Source: Paenibacillus sp. FSL H7-0357 | Lineage (GTDB): Bacteria > Bacillota > Bacilli > Paenibacillales > Paenibacillaceae | DNA length: 64,000 bases | Assembly (NCBI RefSeq): GCF_000758525.1 | Contig: NZ_CP009241.1 | Coordinates: 4,464,001 to 4,528,000, forward strand | Direction of reading: 5' to 3' | Shown here: positions 43,643-51,874 of the stretch, piece by piece | Layout: every line of letters starts with the position of its first letter | Position numbering within the stretch: the stretch's first letter is position 1 | The notes under the pieces: generated by a model | Told to the model about the DNA's origin: nothing | Seen by the model: the letters and a program-made list of their open reading frames with translations, nothing else | The model's database searches: none | Position numbers and translations under genes: made by a program

Positions 43643-44077
43643 ATGGTTCGTACACTTGACGCACGATCTTCGCAAAATGGAAATGGTAATGTTTATTACG
43701 AAGCCCTCCCCACTGATCCAACTATTTTTGGACAAGTAGGTCTAAACATAGTGAATCCGGGCGGGATAATACGAGTACAATTAGTTGGATCTTTTGTTGT
43801 ATCTCCTATTTCTACGCTTACAGGAAGAACATTTATTTATGTCAAATTGGTTAGAGGATACAATTATGATGACCCTCGAGTTTACTTATCTTCCTGGGCT
43901 ATACAAATAGAAGACAGCTTTACTAACAAAAATTTAAGTTTTTCCTGTTGTGATTACGTTACTTCTGCCCCACCGAACAACCAACTTGTTTATACATTAT
44001 TTGTAAATTCAACAATTTCGTCTTTCGTTAGAAAAGGTCCTGAGAATTTAAATGCAATCGCTTTTTGTGACGAGTAA
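43643..44077 (+). CDS. island beta-rich family protein, member 4
   Basis: A 144-aa protein, predicted beta-rich. It starts MVRTLDARSSQNGNG and shares FGQVGLNI, GIIRVQLVGSFVV, NQLVYTLF and NAIAFCDE with the pseudogene at 38250 (IGQVGLEV, TIRVQFSG, NELVYTLF, NAVAYSD). It is the active copy of that subtype. ATG 43643 has TTGGAGG upstream; a 25-codon N-terminal extension is open but unsupported. Two adjacent Cys (FSCCDY) are unusual in the family. Confidence 0.75.
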   Translation: MVRTLDARSSQNGNGNVYYEALPTDPTIFGQVGLNIVNPGGIIRVQLVGSFVVSPISTLTGRTFIYVKLVRGYNYDDPRVYLSSWAIQIEDSFTNKNLSFSCCDYVTSAPPNNQLVYTLFVNSTISSFVRKGPENLNAIAFCDE

Positions 44078-44514
44078 CCTTTTTTTATTTTTGGATACCC
44101 CAGTGGTACGGGATTAGGCGGTCCTGGCTATAATTGACTACGAGGACTGCTTAATGATTTAGCCAAAGCCTTGACCTCTCCCTGCCAGCGGTCATATGCC
44201 TCTCTCCCAGGCCCTAAACTCTGTACACATGCAGGTCGGAGTGGGCAACGCCCGCAATTGGATGTGTAATTGTCATCGCATAATTGTATATAAAGTTTGG
44301 TATTTGAGCTTCCTGTCGAGACAAAAGTTGATAACGAAGTCTATTTTGCCCCAAACCGCCGGCTTCTCCAAGATTGTGGTTTGCTCTCATGTCTACTTTA
44401 TAGCCATATTACCTCTGCTTAGAATACGAGGAACATTTTCCATATGAATGAAAGCTGGTAGTTTTCCGCTGTGTCTAAGCATGCGTGGAGAATCAATTCT
44501 ATTCCGGGGCTGAA
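44078..44514. other. eroded region before the integrase remnant
   Basis: No gene supported. Short open stretches on both strands lack ribosome binding sites and are broken by stops. Given the integrase tail just downstream, this is probably the decayed body of a mobile element. Confidence 0.5.
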
Positions 44515-44613
44515 ATGAAAACTGTTCAAGAGAGTTTAGGCCACGGGAATGTGCAAATAACTTCTGATATTTATGCCCACATCTCAAAAAAATCGAATCC
44601 GATCACACGGTAA
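44515..44613 (+). pseudogene. C-terminal remnant of a tyrosine recombinase (phage-type integrase)
   Basis: 32 codons reading KTVQESLGHGNVQITSDIYA then HISKKS and a stop. This is the classical integrase C-terminal signature (LGH, then about 16 residues to the nucleophilic Tyr in IYAH). Everything upstream of the signature, including the R-K-H-R part, is missing or scrambled. It lies 160 bp from the glnA copy of the direct repeat, the usual place of an integrase next to its attachment site. Confidence 0.8.
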
Positions 44614-44708
44614 GGTTTGATTTACAGCTTCAAAATATCCTAGAATAAATATTCGCGGTAATTTTGTGGTAACCCATCTTCTCCAAGAGAAATCGCCCTT
44701 CTTCCCAC

Positions 44709-44746
44709 AAAAAAAGAAAAGCCCTCAACGCTTACGCGTCAAGGGC
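44709..44746 (-). terminator. terminator after glnA
   Basis: GCCCTTGACGC / GCGTTGAGGGC stem, then TTTTCTTTTTTT on the minus strand. Confidence 0.95.
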
Positions 44747-44755
44747 TGCTGTATT

Positions 44756-46084
44756 CTAGTAAAGAGTCATGTACTGGTCTCTTTCCCACTCGTGAACCTG
44801 GGTGCGATAGATATCCCACTCGATTTCTTTCAGCTCATAGAAGTGAGCCAGTGCATGTTCGCCGAGGGCTTCGGTGATGACATGGCTGCGGATCATTTCG
44901 TTCAGCGCTTCCTTCAGATCGGATGGCAAGCTAGGGATGCCTTCTTCAATCCGCTCTTCTTCGGACATCACATAGATGTTACGGTCGATTGGAGCCGGAA
45001 GATCCAGTTGGCGTTTGATGCCGTCAAGACCTGCCTTCAACATTACAGCAAGTGCAAGGTAAGGGTTAGCTGCCGGATCCGGATTGCGGACCTCGATGCG
45101 AGTGCTCAGCCCTCTGGAAGCAGGGATACGGATCATCGGGCTGCGGTTGCTGGCGGACCATGCTACGTAGCAAGGGGCTTCATAACCGGGAACCAGACGT
45201 TTGTAAGAGTTCACTGTCGGGTTCGTGATTGCAGCAAACGCACGGGCATGCTTCAGAATACCTGCCATGTAGTAACGGGCTGTCTTGCTCAGGCCAAGTG
45301 TGTCGCTCTCATCGTAGAACACATTCTCTTTGCCTTTGAACAGGGATTGGTGAGCGTGCATACCGGATCCGTTCATACCAAAAAGTGGTTTAGGCATAAA
45401 AGTAGCATGCAGGCCGTGCTGGCGGGCTACCGTCTTCACGACAAGCTTAAAGGTTTGAATTTGGTCAGCAGCTTTGATGGCATCAGCATATTTGAAGTCA
45501 ATTTCATGCTGGCCGGAAGCAACTTCATGGTGGGAAGCTTCAATTTCAAAGCCCATCTCTTCAAGAGTCAAAACGATTTCGCGGCGGCAGTTCTCTCCAA
45601 GATCCATCGGCGCCAAATCGAAATATCCGCCTTGGTCATTCAATTCCGTAGTCGGGTTCCCTCTCTCATCAGTTTTGAAGAGGAAAAACTCAGGTTCAGG
45701 ACCAACGTTCATCGCGGTATAACCCATTTCTTCAGCTTCTTCCAGACAACGCTTCAGAATACCACGCGGGTCTCCGGCAAACGGTGTTCCGTCAGGCATG
45801 TACACATCACAAATCAGACGGGCAACCCGGCTGTCCGTCACCCAAGGGAAGATTACCCATGTGCTGAGGTCAGGATAGAGATACATGTCGGATTCTTCAA
45901 TCCGTACATAACCTTCAATGGAGGAACCATCGAACATCATTTTATTGTCGAGCGCCTTTTCGAGCTGGCTAACAGGAATCTCTACATTTTTGATCGTTCC
46001 GAGCAGGTCGGTAAATTGCAGGCGAATAAAACGGACGTTTTCTTCCTTGGCGATGCGCATAATATCCTCTTTAGAAAAGCTCAC
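44756..46084 (-). CDS. glnA: glutamine synthetase, type I
   Basis: Makes glutamine from glutamate, ammonia and ATP, and in Bacillota also controls GlnR/TnrA. 442 aa, the GSI-alpha length, without the adenylylation segment of GSI-beta. Seen in order: FDGSSIEGY, latch/metal motifs GPEPEFFLF and [21 protein letters not shown], and the conserved end [16 protein letters not shown]. Second gene of glnRA, 30 bp after glnR. The bases for TQVHEWERD are duplicated at 38687. Confidence 0.98.
   Translation of the reverse strand: MSFSKEDIMRIAKEENVRFIRLQFTDLLGTIKNVEIPVSQLEKALDNKMMFDGSSIEGYVRIEESDMYLYPDLSTWVIFPWVTDSRVARLICDVYMPDGTPFAGDPRGILKRCLEEAEEMGYTAMNVGPEPEFFLFKTDERGNPTTELNDQGGYFDLAPMDLGENCRREIVLTLEEMGFEIEASHHEVASGQHEIDFKYADAIKAADQIQTFKLVVKTVARQHGLHATFMPKPLFGMNGSGMHAHQSLFKGKENVFYDESDTLGLSKTARYYMAGILKHARAFAAITNPTVNSYKRLVPGYEAPCYVAWSASNRSPMIRIPASRGLSTRIEVRNPDPAANPYLALAVMLKAGLDGIKRQLDLPAPIDRNIYVMSEEERIEEGIPSLPSDLKEALNEMIRSHVITEALGEHALAHFYELKEIEWDIYRTQVHEWERDQYMTLY
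44777..44806. repeat. direct repeat within the 3' end of glnA (right copy)
   Basis: Partner of 38687-38716; encodes part of the conserved C-terminus of glutamine synthetase, about 20 bp before the stop codon. Confidence 0.85.
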
Positions 46085-46114
46085 TATACCCTCTCCCTTT
46101 CATGTCTCTTTATG

Positions 46115-46525
46115 TTATTTATTAAAAAACCGGGAAAGTTCGCCTTGAATAAGAGAGACTTGTCCCGGTCTTTTACCGGAAACCAGTTCCTGCTTCAGCA
46201 AACGATGAAGCTGTGAATCGGACAACTCTCTACGTCTAACCTCTGTATCAGGGGTAATAACCGTAGCTTCTTCGGATTCCTTCGTGACTGGGTTCATCAC
46301 CTGCTTGATGCCGGCAATGTTAACACCCTTCTCGATTAATGCTTTGATTTCCAACAGGCGTTCCACATCATTGAATGAGAACAAACGCTGATTGCCGGAG
46401 GTACGAGCGGGCACAATCAGACTGTGCTGCTCATAATAACGAATTTGTCTGGCAGATAAATCGGTTAGCTTCATTACAATACCTATAGGAAATAGTGCCA
46501 TATTTCTGCGGATTTCATCACCCAT
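46115..46525 (-). CDS. glnR: GlnR, MerR-family nitrogen regulator
   Basis: A 136-aa repressor of glnRA and other nitrogen genes, responsive to feedback-inhibited glutamine synthetase. The MerR helix-turn-helix (LTDLSARQIRYYEQHSLIVP, then TSGNQRLFS) and the C-terminal tail (RPGQVSLIQGELSRFF) are typical. First gene of the operon, with a GlnR box and strong promoter upstream. Confidence 0.96.
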   Translation of the reverse strand: MGDEIRRNMALFPIGIVMKLTDLSARQIRYYEQHSLIVPARTSGNQRLFSFNDVERLLEIKALIEKGVNIAGIKQVMNPVTKESEEATVITPDTEVRRRELSDSQLHRLLKQELVSGKRPGQVSLIQGELSRFFNK

Positions 46526-46562
46526 GACTCATCCAACCTTCCAATGATCTTTTTCTCATCTC

Positions 46563-46613
46563 ATTGTACATTTCCTGGTTTCGCGTGTCAATGGTGTGTG
46601 AGTTTTTCTTACA
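46563..46613 (-). promoter_or_regulatory. glnRA promoter and GlnR/TnrA box
   Basis: On the minus strand TTGACA (46591-46586), 17 bp, TACAAT (46568-46563). Just upstream TGTAAGAAAAACTCACA (46613-46597) is a perfect TGTNA-N7-TNACA site. It overlaps the last codons of the upstream lyase gene. Confidence 0.93.
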
Positions 46614-47862
46614 GAAGATTTCTATCCCGCATACTTTGCAGCGCCATCAACACACCGTACTTCACATGAGAATAGGTTAATCCGCCTTGCATATAGCCAA
46701 TATAGGGCGCCCGGATCGGCGCATCCGCAGATAACTCCAAGCTGCCACCCTGAATGAACGTTCCTGCCGCCATAATGACAGGATGTTCATAACCGGGCAT
46801 ATCCCAAGGCTCAGGCACGACATGGCTGTCAACGGCTGCAGCACGTTGAATCCCCTGCACAAAGGCAATCAGATGCTCCGGCCCGTCAAAAGCAACCGCC
46901 TGGATCAGGTCCGTACGCGGTTCATCCCAGGCTGGTTTGGTCGTAAACCCGCAGCGCTGAAAGACAGCAGCTGCAAAGATACTCCCTTTGAGCGCTTGCC
47001 CCACTGTGTGTGGAGCCATAAAGAGCCCTTGGTAGAGTCCGCGTGTTGTTCCCAGCATCGCGCCTACTTCTCCGCCTATCCCCGGTGCTGTGAGCCTGTA
47101 GGCCGCCAGCTCAACAAGATCGCTGCGTCCGCAAATATATCCGCCTGTCTCAGCGATACCCCCACCCGGATTCTTGATAAGTGAACCTGCGACGAGGTCG
47201 GCTCCCACCTGGGGAGGCTCAAGCTCTTCCGTAAATTCTCCATAACAGTTGTCTACGAATACGATGACATCCGGTTTCAACGTTTTCACTTTTGTTACCA
47301 TATCGCCGATTTCAGCGACCGTAAAGGAAGAACGCCAATCATAGCCCCGGGATCTTTGGATTCCGATAACTTTTGTTTGGTCATTTATAGCGAGCGCTAC
47401 TTCGTCCCAATCCACTTTCCCTTCGGCAGTTAAAGCGGTCTCACGGTAGCCTATACCAAAATCGGCCAAAGAGCCTGTCCCGTCACCGGGCTTGCCAACT
47501 ACTTTATGCAACGTATCGTATGGGCGTCCTGTGATGTACAGCAATTCGTCTCCTGGACGCAGTACGCCAAAAAGCGCCGTAGAGATGGTATGCGTACCAG
47601 AAGCAAAATGAGGCCGAACCAGCGCCGCCTCCGCACCGAATACCTCAGCATACACAAGATCCAGCACTTCACGGCCCCGGTCATTATAGGCATAGCCGGT
47701 AGAACCGGCAAAGTGAAAATCGCTCACCTGCTGCCGCTGGAACGCCTCAATAACCTTCCACTGATTGTGATCCACTATCCGGTCCAGCTTTTTTACCGCA
47801 CTTTCAATTTCAAGTTCTGCAGCCTCCGCCGCATGTAAAATATCCTCTGCAAAAACAGCCAT
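46609..47862 (-). CDS. ynbB: PLP-dependent lyase of the YnbB/aluminium-resistance family
   Basis: A fold-type I PLP enzyme related to methionine gamma-lyase, 417 aa from the Met at 47862 (SD-like AAGGGGAG about 11 nt upstream; the frame is open to 47904). Family blocks are PHFASGTHTIS, FVDNCYGEF (PLP Asp) and GSLIKNPGGG with the Schiff-base Lys. The physiological reaction is unknown. Gene order hflX-ynbB-glnR-glnA is the same as in B. subtilis. Confidence 0.93.
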   Translation of the reverse strand: MAVFAEDILHAAEAAELEIESAVKKLDRIVDHNQWKVIEAFQRQQVSDFHFAGSTGYAYNDRGREVLDLVYAEVFGAEAALVRPHFASGTHTISTALFGVLRPGDELLYITGRPYDTLHKVVGKPGDGTGSLADFGIGYRETALTAEGKVDWDEVALAINDQTKVIGIQRSRGYDWRSSFTVAEIGDMVTKVKTLKPDVIVFVDNCYGEFTEELEPPQVGADLVAGSLIKNPGGGIAETGGYICGRSDLVELAAYRLTAPGIGGEVGAMLGTTRGLYQGLFMAPHTVGQALKGSIFAAAVFQRCGFTTKPAWDEPRTDLIQAVAFDGPEHLIAFVQGIQRAAAVDSHVVPEPWDMPGYEHPVIMAAGTFIQGGSLELSADAPIRAPYIGYMQGGLTYSHVKYGVLMALQSMRDRNLL

Positions 47863-47911
47863 TTCCCCTTGTTCTCCCCTTACATTACATTTACTTAACA
47901 TCAAGAATTAA

Positions 47912-47968
47912 CCCCACACAGTAGGATTCGGCTTCGAAGACCGAAGGAGATATCCATGCTTTGTGGGG
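47912..47968 (-). other. hairpin between hflX and ynbB
   Basis: CCCCACA / TGTGGGG outer arms and an inner TTCGG-rich stem (CTTCGG / CCGAAG) on the minus strand, without a proper T-run. Possible partial terminator or processing site. Confidence 0.55.
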
Positions 47969-48018
47969 ACACTCAATGCATTCCTTAATTTATTTTGAGA
48001 CTTGCTCAAAATGATGGT

Positions 48019-49305
48019 TTATTCCTGCACTACGAACTCCGCTAACTTGTAGCCCCATTTCTCATAATCCTCTTTGTTTAAGCGGACATTGTAGAGCACA
48101 TCATTCTCGTCGTACTGCTGCTCCAACACCTCGCCTACACGGTAGAGCAATGAAGACAGGTCGCCACGGTCACCTGGAATCCGGAAGGTTAGAGTATCCC
48201 CTGCCAGCGAATCTTCAATGATCTCCCGGATCAGGGTTAGATCTTCAGGGTTAAAAGCACTGATCTTTAAATATCCCGGACCTGCAGGAAGCATCTCCAG
48301 CTGTTCCGGCTGACAGATATCGCTTTTGTTGAACAATGTAATTTGCGGCTTCCCGGCAGCACCCAGATCCGTGAGTATGGCTTGGACAACCTCCATTTGT
48401 TCCTCACGCATTGGAGAAGAAGCGTCGACTACATGCAGCACCAGATTCGCTTCATTCACTTCCTCCAGAGTGGCACGGAAGGACGCCACCAGATCATGCG
48501 GCAGATTCTGAATGAATCCAACCGTATCTGTTAACACAACCTCTTTGCCTGACGGAAGCTGCAGTACACGTGAAGTCGGGTCAAGTGTGGCAAACAGCTG
48601 ATTCTCAATATATACATCTGCATCCGTGAGCTGCTTCAACAGCGTCGATTTGCCTGCATTTGTATATCCGACAAGGGCCACCTGTACGGCACCGCTCTTG
48701 CGGCGGCGTTCTCGATGCAGCTCACGGGTCTTCACCACTTCGTCGAGCTGGCGCTTCAGCTCATCAATCCGGTTGCGGATATGCCGGCGGTCCGTCTCCA
48801 GCTTGCTTTCCCCTGGTCCTCTTGTGCCGATACCGCCGCCGAGTCTGGATAGGTTCTTGCCCTGCCCGGAGAGGCGCGGCAGCAGATAGGAGAGCTGTGC
48901 CAGCTCTACCTGAATAATACCTTCCCGCGTCTTCGCCCGTCCGGCAAAGATATCCAGGATCAGCTGGGTGCGGTCGATAATTTTCAGATCCAGAGCTTCC
49001 TCCAGATTGCGCACCTGCGCTCCGGACAGCTCCTGGTCAAAGATTGCCGTATTTGCACCGAAACCATCTGCAGCCATCCGCAGCTCTTCTACCTTCCCCT
49101 TGCCGATGAACCATTTGGAATCAGGAGTTTCCTTGTTCTGGCGCAGCACGTCCAGCACTTCGACACCGGCTGTCTCCGCTAGCTGCACCAATTCTTGCAG
49201 GGAAAGCTCCGGGTCAATGCCGGTGCGCTTAATTTTGTCCGTCACCAAACTGACTAATATTGCCCGGTCCTGGATATCTGTTTGTGTATCATGTGTTGTC
49301 GTCAT
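48019..49305 (-). CDS. hflX: ribosome-associated GTPase HflX
   Basis: A 428-aa GTPase that splits stalled ribosomes. The N-terminal glycine-rich HflX domain ends in LSGQGKNLSRLGGGIGTRGPGE; the G domain has GYTNAGKST, TDTVGFIQNLP and LFNKSD. Met at 49305 (MTTTHDTQ) is chosen; AAGGAG lies 10 nt upstream. Normal length. Confidence 0.96.
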   Translation of the reverse strand: MTTTHDTQTDIQDRAILVSLVTDKIKRTGIDPELSLQELVQLAETAGVEVLDVLRQNKETPDSKWFIGKGKVEELRMAADGFGANTAIFDQELSGAQVRNLEEALDLKIIDRTQLILDIFAGRAKTREGIIQVELAQLSYLLPRLSGQGKNLSRLGGGIGTRGPGESKLETDRRHIRNRIDELKRQLDEVVKTRELHRERRRKSGAVQVALVGYTNAGKSTLLKQLTDADVYIENQLFATLDPTSRVLQLPSGKEVVLTDTVGFIQNLPHDLVASFRATLEEVNEANLVLHVVDASSPMREEQMEVVQAILTDLGAAGKPQITLFNKSDICQPEQLEMLPAGPGYLKISAFNPEDLTLIREIIEDSLAGDTLTFRIPGDRGDLSSLLYRVGEVLEQQYDENDVLYNVRLNKEDYEKWGYKLAEFVVQE

Positions 49306-49368
49306 GCATTCAATGCTCCTTATCTCCATACCCCACTGAGGTATATCATCCGTTAATCATATTTTGTT

Positions 49369-50340
49369 TTACAGCTTAAAATCTTCAGTCCGCAGTGTCA
49401 TCAGCTCCTGCTTGCCGGGGCTGTTGCTCTCGTACTGGTTCAGCAAGCGTACTGCTTGTGCACGCACGGCTTTCTCAATCGAATTGCGCACAAAGCGCGC
49501 ATTGCTAAAGGCATGAAGGCTCTCCGTCTTCTCCACCAGCAAATGCTGCTTTAACTTGAGTATCGCCTGCGGCATCAAAATATAATCGCGCTCTTTGGCC
49601 ATAAGTTCGGCAATCTGCAGCAGCTGATCAATCGTATAGTCGGGAAATTCAACCTGAATGGGAAATCTTGAAGGCAGCCCCGGATTGCTCATCAGAAAAT
49701 AATCGATCTCGCCGGAATACCCGGCCAGGATCAGCACAAACTGGCTGCGGTGATCCTCCATGGATTTTACCAGCGTATCGATGGCTTCCTTTCCAAAATC
49801 TTTATCGCCACCGCGGGCAAGACTGTAGGCTTCATCAATAAATAGGATGCCCCCGAGCGCCTTTTTCACCAGGTCACGCGTCTTCTGGGCGGTATGTCCA
49901 ATATATTCGCCGACGAGATCCGCTCGCTCTACCTCGATCAGATGCCCTTTGCTTAATACACCCATCCGCTGGAACAGCTTGGCGACAATCCTCGCTACCG
50001 TCGTTTTACCGGTTCCGGGATTGCCCTTGAAGACCATATGGTAAGCCTGGCCGCCACTGGCAAGCCCAGCCTCGCTACGCATCTGGGCGATCTGCAGAAG
50101 CGCATATATCTCAAATACAAGCTCCTTGATATTATCCAAGCCAACAAGACCATCAAGTTCCCGGCTTAACTCCTGGAACAGTCCGCTATGGCCGTGATTT
50201 TTGGGGAGCGCGGCTCCACTGCTGCTGTCGCTCACCGCACTGCTCATCGGAGGGGGATCTTGATTCCGCAGCACAATATTGATTTGCCTTGACGGTCTGC
50301 CTTCCTCCCGCCCGCTTGCTGCCGCTACGCGTCCGTTCAC
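49369..50340 (-). CDS. spoVK: SpoVK-like AAA+ ATPase (CbbX/CfxQ family)
   Basis: A 323-aa AAA+ protein needed for spore maturation in B. subtilis. Motifs: KGNPGTGKTTVARIVA (Walker A), GILFIDEAYSLA (Walker B), GYSGEIDYFL and PSRFPIQVEF (arginine finger region). The N-terminal ~50 residues are low in structure. GTG 50340 is preferred to GTG 50349 because GAGG lies 8 nt upstream. Confidence 0.94.
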   Translation of the reverse strand: MNGRVAAASGREEGRPSRQINIVLRNQDPPPMSSAVSDSSSGAALPKNHGHSGLFQELSRELDGLVGLDNIKELVFEIYALLQIAQMRSEAGLASGGQAYHMVFKGNPGTGKTTVARIVAKLFQRMGVLSKGHLIEVERADLVGEYIGHTAQKTRDLVKKALGGILFIDEAYSLARGGDKDFGKEAIDTLVKSMEDHRSQFVLILAGYSGEIDYFLMSNPGLPSRFPIQVEFPDYTIDQLLQIAELMAKERDYILMPQAILKLKQHLLVEKTESLHAFSNARFVRNSIEKAVRAQAVRLLNQYESNSPGKQELMTLRTEDFKL

Positions 50341-50441
50341 CTTATTCACCTCATTATCCAGGGCTGACTGCTCTAAGTAAGTCTATTCCGGTACATGAGG
50401 TCTTATTAGCAGTTTCAGGATTTTTATACTTGGCAAATGAT

Positions 50442-51098
50442 TTACAGAAATAACTGCTGCAGCTTCCATTTGGTGTAGGCCAGGATTTCACGGGATTTAT
50501 ACTTGGCCATCGACATTACCTTTGACTCGGTAAGCCCCAGCTCAGGTGCAGCATAGCCCAATTCTCTGGCAATTTCCTGCGCCCGCCGTCCATGGAAAGT
50601 ATGCGTAATAATAACGGAAGACGTCATCCCCTCACGCTTCATAATTTCCTGGCTGAACAGCAGATTCTCGTACGTGCTGGTAGATTTGTTCTCCATAAGG
50701 ATATCTTCTTCCGGCACCCCTTGCTCCACCAGATAATTCCGCATCCCTTGACCTTCGGTAAATTTGTAGTCCGGATCGTCCAGCCCCCCCGAAACAATAA
50801 AGGTGCTGAACATTCCCTCCCGGTAGAGCTTTAGCCCGTAATCCAGCCGTTCCTTCAGGCCGGGGCTTGGCTTATCCCCCCACATGGACATGCCGAGAAT
50901 AATCCCTGCATCCGCTTTCGCCATAGGTGATGTTGTAGCCGCACTGTTAATGTTATTAAACACAACCGCACACCATAGGAGGCCTGCTGCCACAATCGTT
51001 ATACCTGCAATAAACAAGTTGCGCTTACGCCGGGAACGGCGTTTTCTGGACACTTTGCGTATTGGGGATGAACCTCTTTGGTAAACGTACCATTCCAT
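50442..51098 (-). CDS. DUF218/YdcF-SanA-like membrane-anchored protein
   Basis: A 218-aa protein: a very basic N-terminus (RKVSRKRRSRRKRN), one TM helix (about 28-48) and an external DUF218 domain (DAGIILGMSMWGDKPSP, TFIVSGG, STSTYENLLFS, ITHTFHGRRA). The family is linked to envelope functions, enzymology unsettled. Its AGGAGG is embedded in the last codons of the DUF402 gene, so they are coupled. Confidence 0.87.
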   Translation of the reverse strand: MEWYVYQRGSSPIRKVSRKRRSRRKRNLFIAGITIVAAGLLWCAVVFNNINSAATTSPMAKADAGIILGMSMWGDKPSPGLKERLDYGLKLYREGMFSTFIVSGGLDDPDYKFTEGQGMRNYLVEQGVPEEDILMENKSTSTYENLLFSQEIMKREGMTSSVIITHTFHGRRAQEIARELGYAAPELGLTESKVMSMAKYKSREILAYTKWKLQQLFL

Positions 51099-51101
51099 TT
51101 T

Positions 51102-51656
51102 TTATTTCCTCCTGAATTCTCCGTGATGGAACAATTCGGCACGATGCTTCAGTGAGAGAGAGAAATAAGGAAAGGCGTGCGCGTCAATACTGCGTAGAAT
51201 GCTCTTGGCTGTTGCCCAGGCCAGATTATAGTCGCTGTCCGTAATGTCTTCCCTTTCCAGCGCTTCCTCAAGTTCATCCTCATCCAGCAAAAACACCTCT
51301 CCGTTCCAAAGCACCACAACGTCCAGGTACAAATCATCAAACCATGGAACGCCTTGATCCGTGACGCCTTGAACTTTGCAGGTGTCAATGTACCATTGTA
51401 CGATATTCTGTCGTTCGTCGAACATAGCCGTCACAATATAGTGGCTATCCTTGGGAAAATATTGCAGCCAAGAATATCCTTTGTCCGCTATGCGGTATGT
51501 ATGCCTTCCATAGCTCTTCCACAGTGGTTCCTTCAGCCCGTAAATCGTATAAAGAGTGATATAACCGCTGAATTCCCGGGTTTCCACATAGCGGCAGGCG
51601 AAATGTCGGCGCGTAATCCGGCGCCAGTTGGCCCGGTCTCCGAATTTACGTTTCAT
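51102..51656 (-). CDS. DUF402-domain protein
   Basis: A 184-aa protein of the DUF402 family (related to nucleoside di/triphosphatases such as YtjP/Ntdp). The core is YFPKDSHYIVTAMFDERQN, WYIDTCKVQG and DLYLDVVV with a row of acidic metal-binding residues, then the helical tail. Met 51656 follows AGAGGG. Likely a phosphatase or hydrolase; the substrate is not evident. Confidence 0.87.
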   Translation of the reverse strand: MKRKFGDRANWRRITRRHFACRYVETREFSGYITLYTIYGLKEPLWKSYGRHTYRIADKGYSWLQYFPKDSHYIVTAMFDERQNIVQWYIDTCKVQGVTDQGVPWFDDLYLDVVVLWNGEVFLLDEDELEEALEREDITDSDYNLAWATAKSILRSIDAHAFPYFSLSLKHRAELFHHGEFRRK

Positions 51657-51801
51657 ATGAATTACCCTCTCAAGAAATGGTGTCTTCAGCTTAACACATT
51701 TAAGAGACACACTCAAAACATCCCGTAAAAAAACAGAACTGCCGGCAACGTAATCAAAGGTTACAGCTTCTGGATTAAAGCAAATATTTAAAGGTCCATT
51801 C

Positions 51802-51852
51802 AAAAAAAAGGACTATCCTTTCCCATCTTGGATGGGTAAAGGATAGTCCTTT
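51802..51852 (-). terminator. terminator after the penicillin-binding protein gene
   Basis: AAAGGACTATCC / GGATAGTCCTTT stem with an inner CCCATC / GATGGG pair and eight T on the minus strand. Confidence 0.95.
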
Positions 51853-51874
51853 GGATCAAAGACAATCTCCATTG

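Noticed and set aside
44100..44460. Minus-strand fragments with ENVPRIL and LRYQLLSRQ that recall a DNA methyltransferase
   Set aside because: Stops interrupt the readings, no catalytic motif is visible, and part overlaps the integrase remnant on the other strand.
44666..46216. Long plus-strand frame opposite glnA
   Set aside because: It mirrors the codon structure of glnA, has no ribosome binding site and spans the glnA-glnR gap; a shadow frame.
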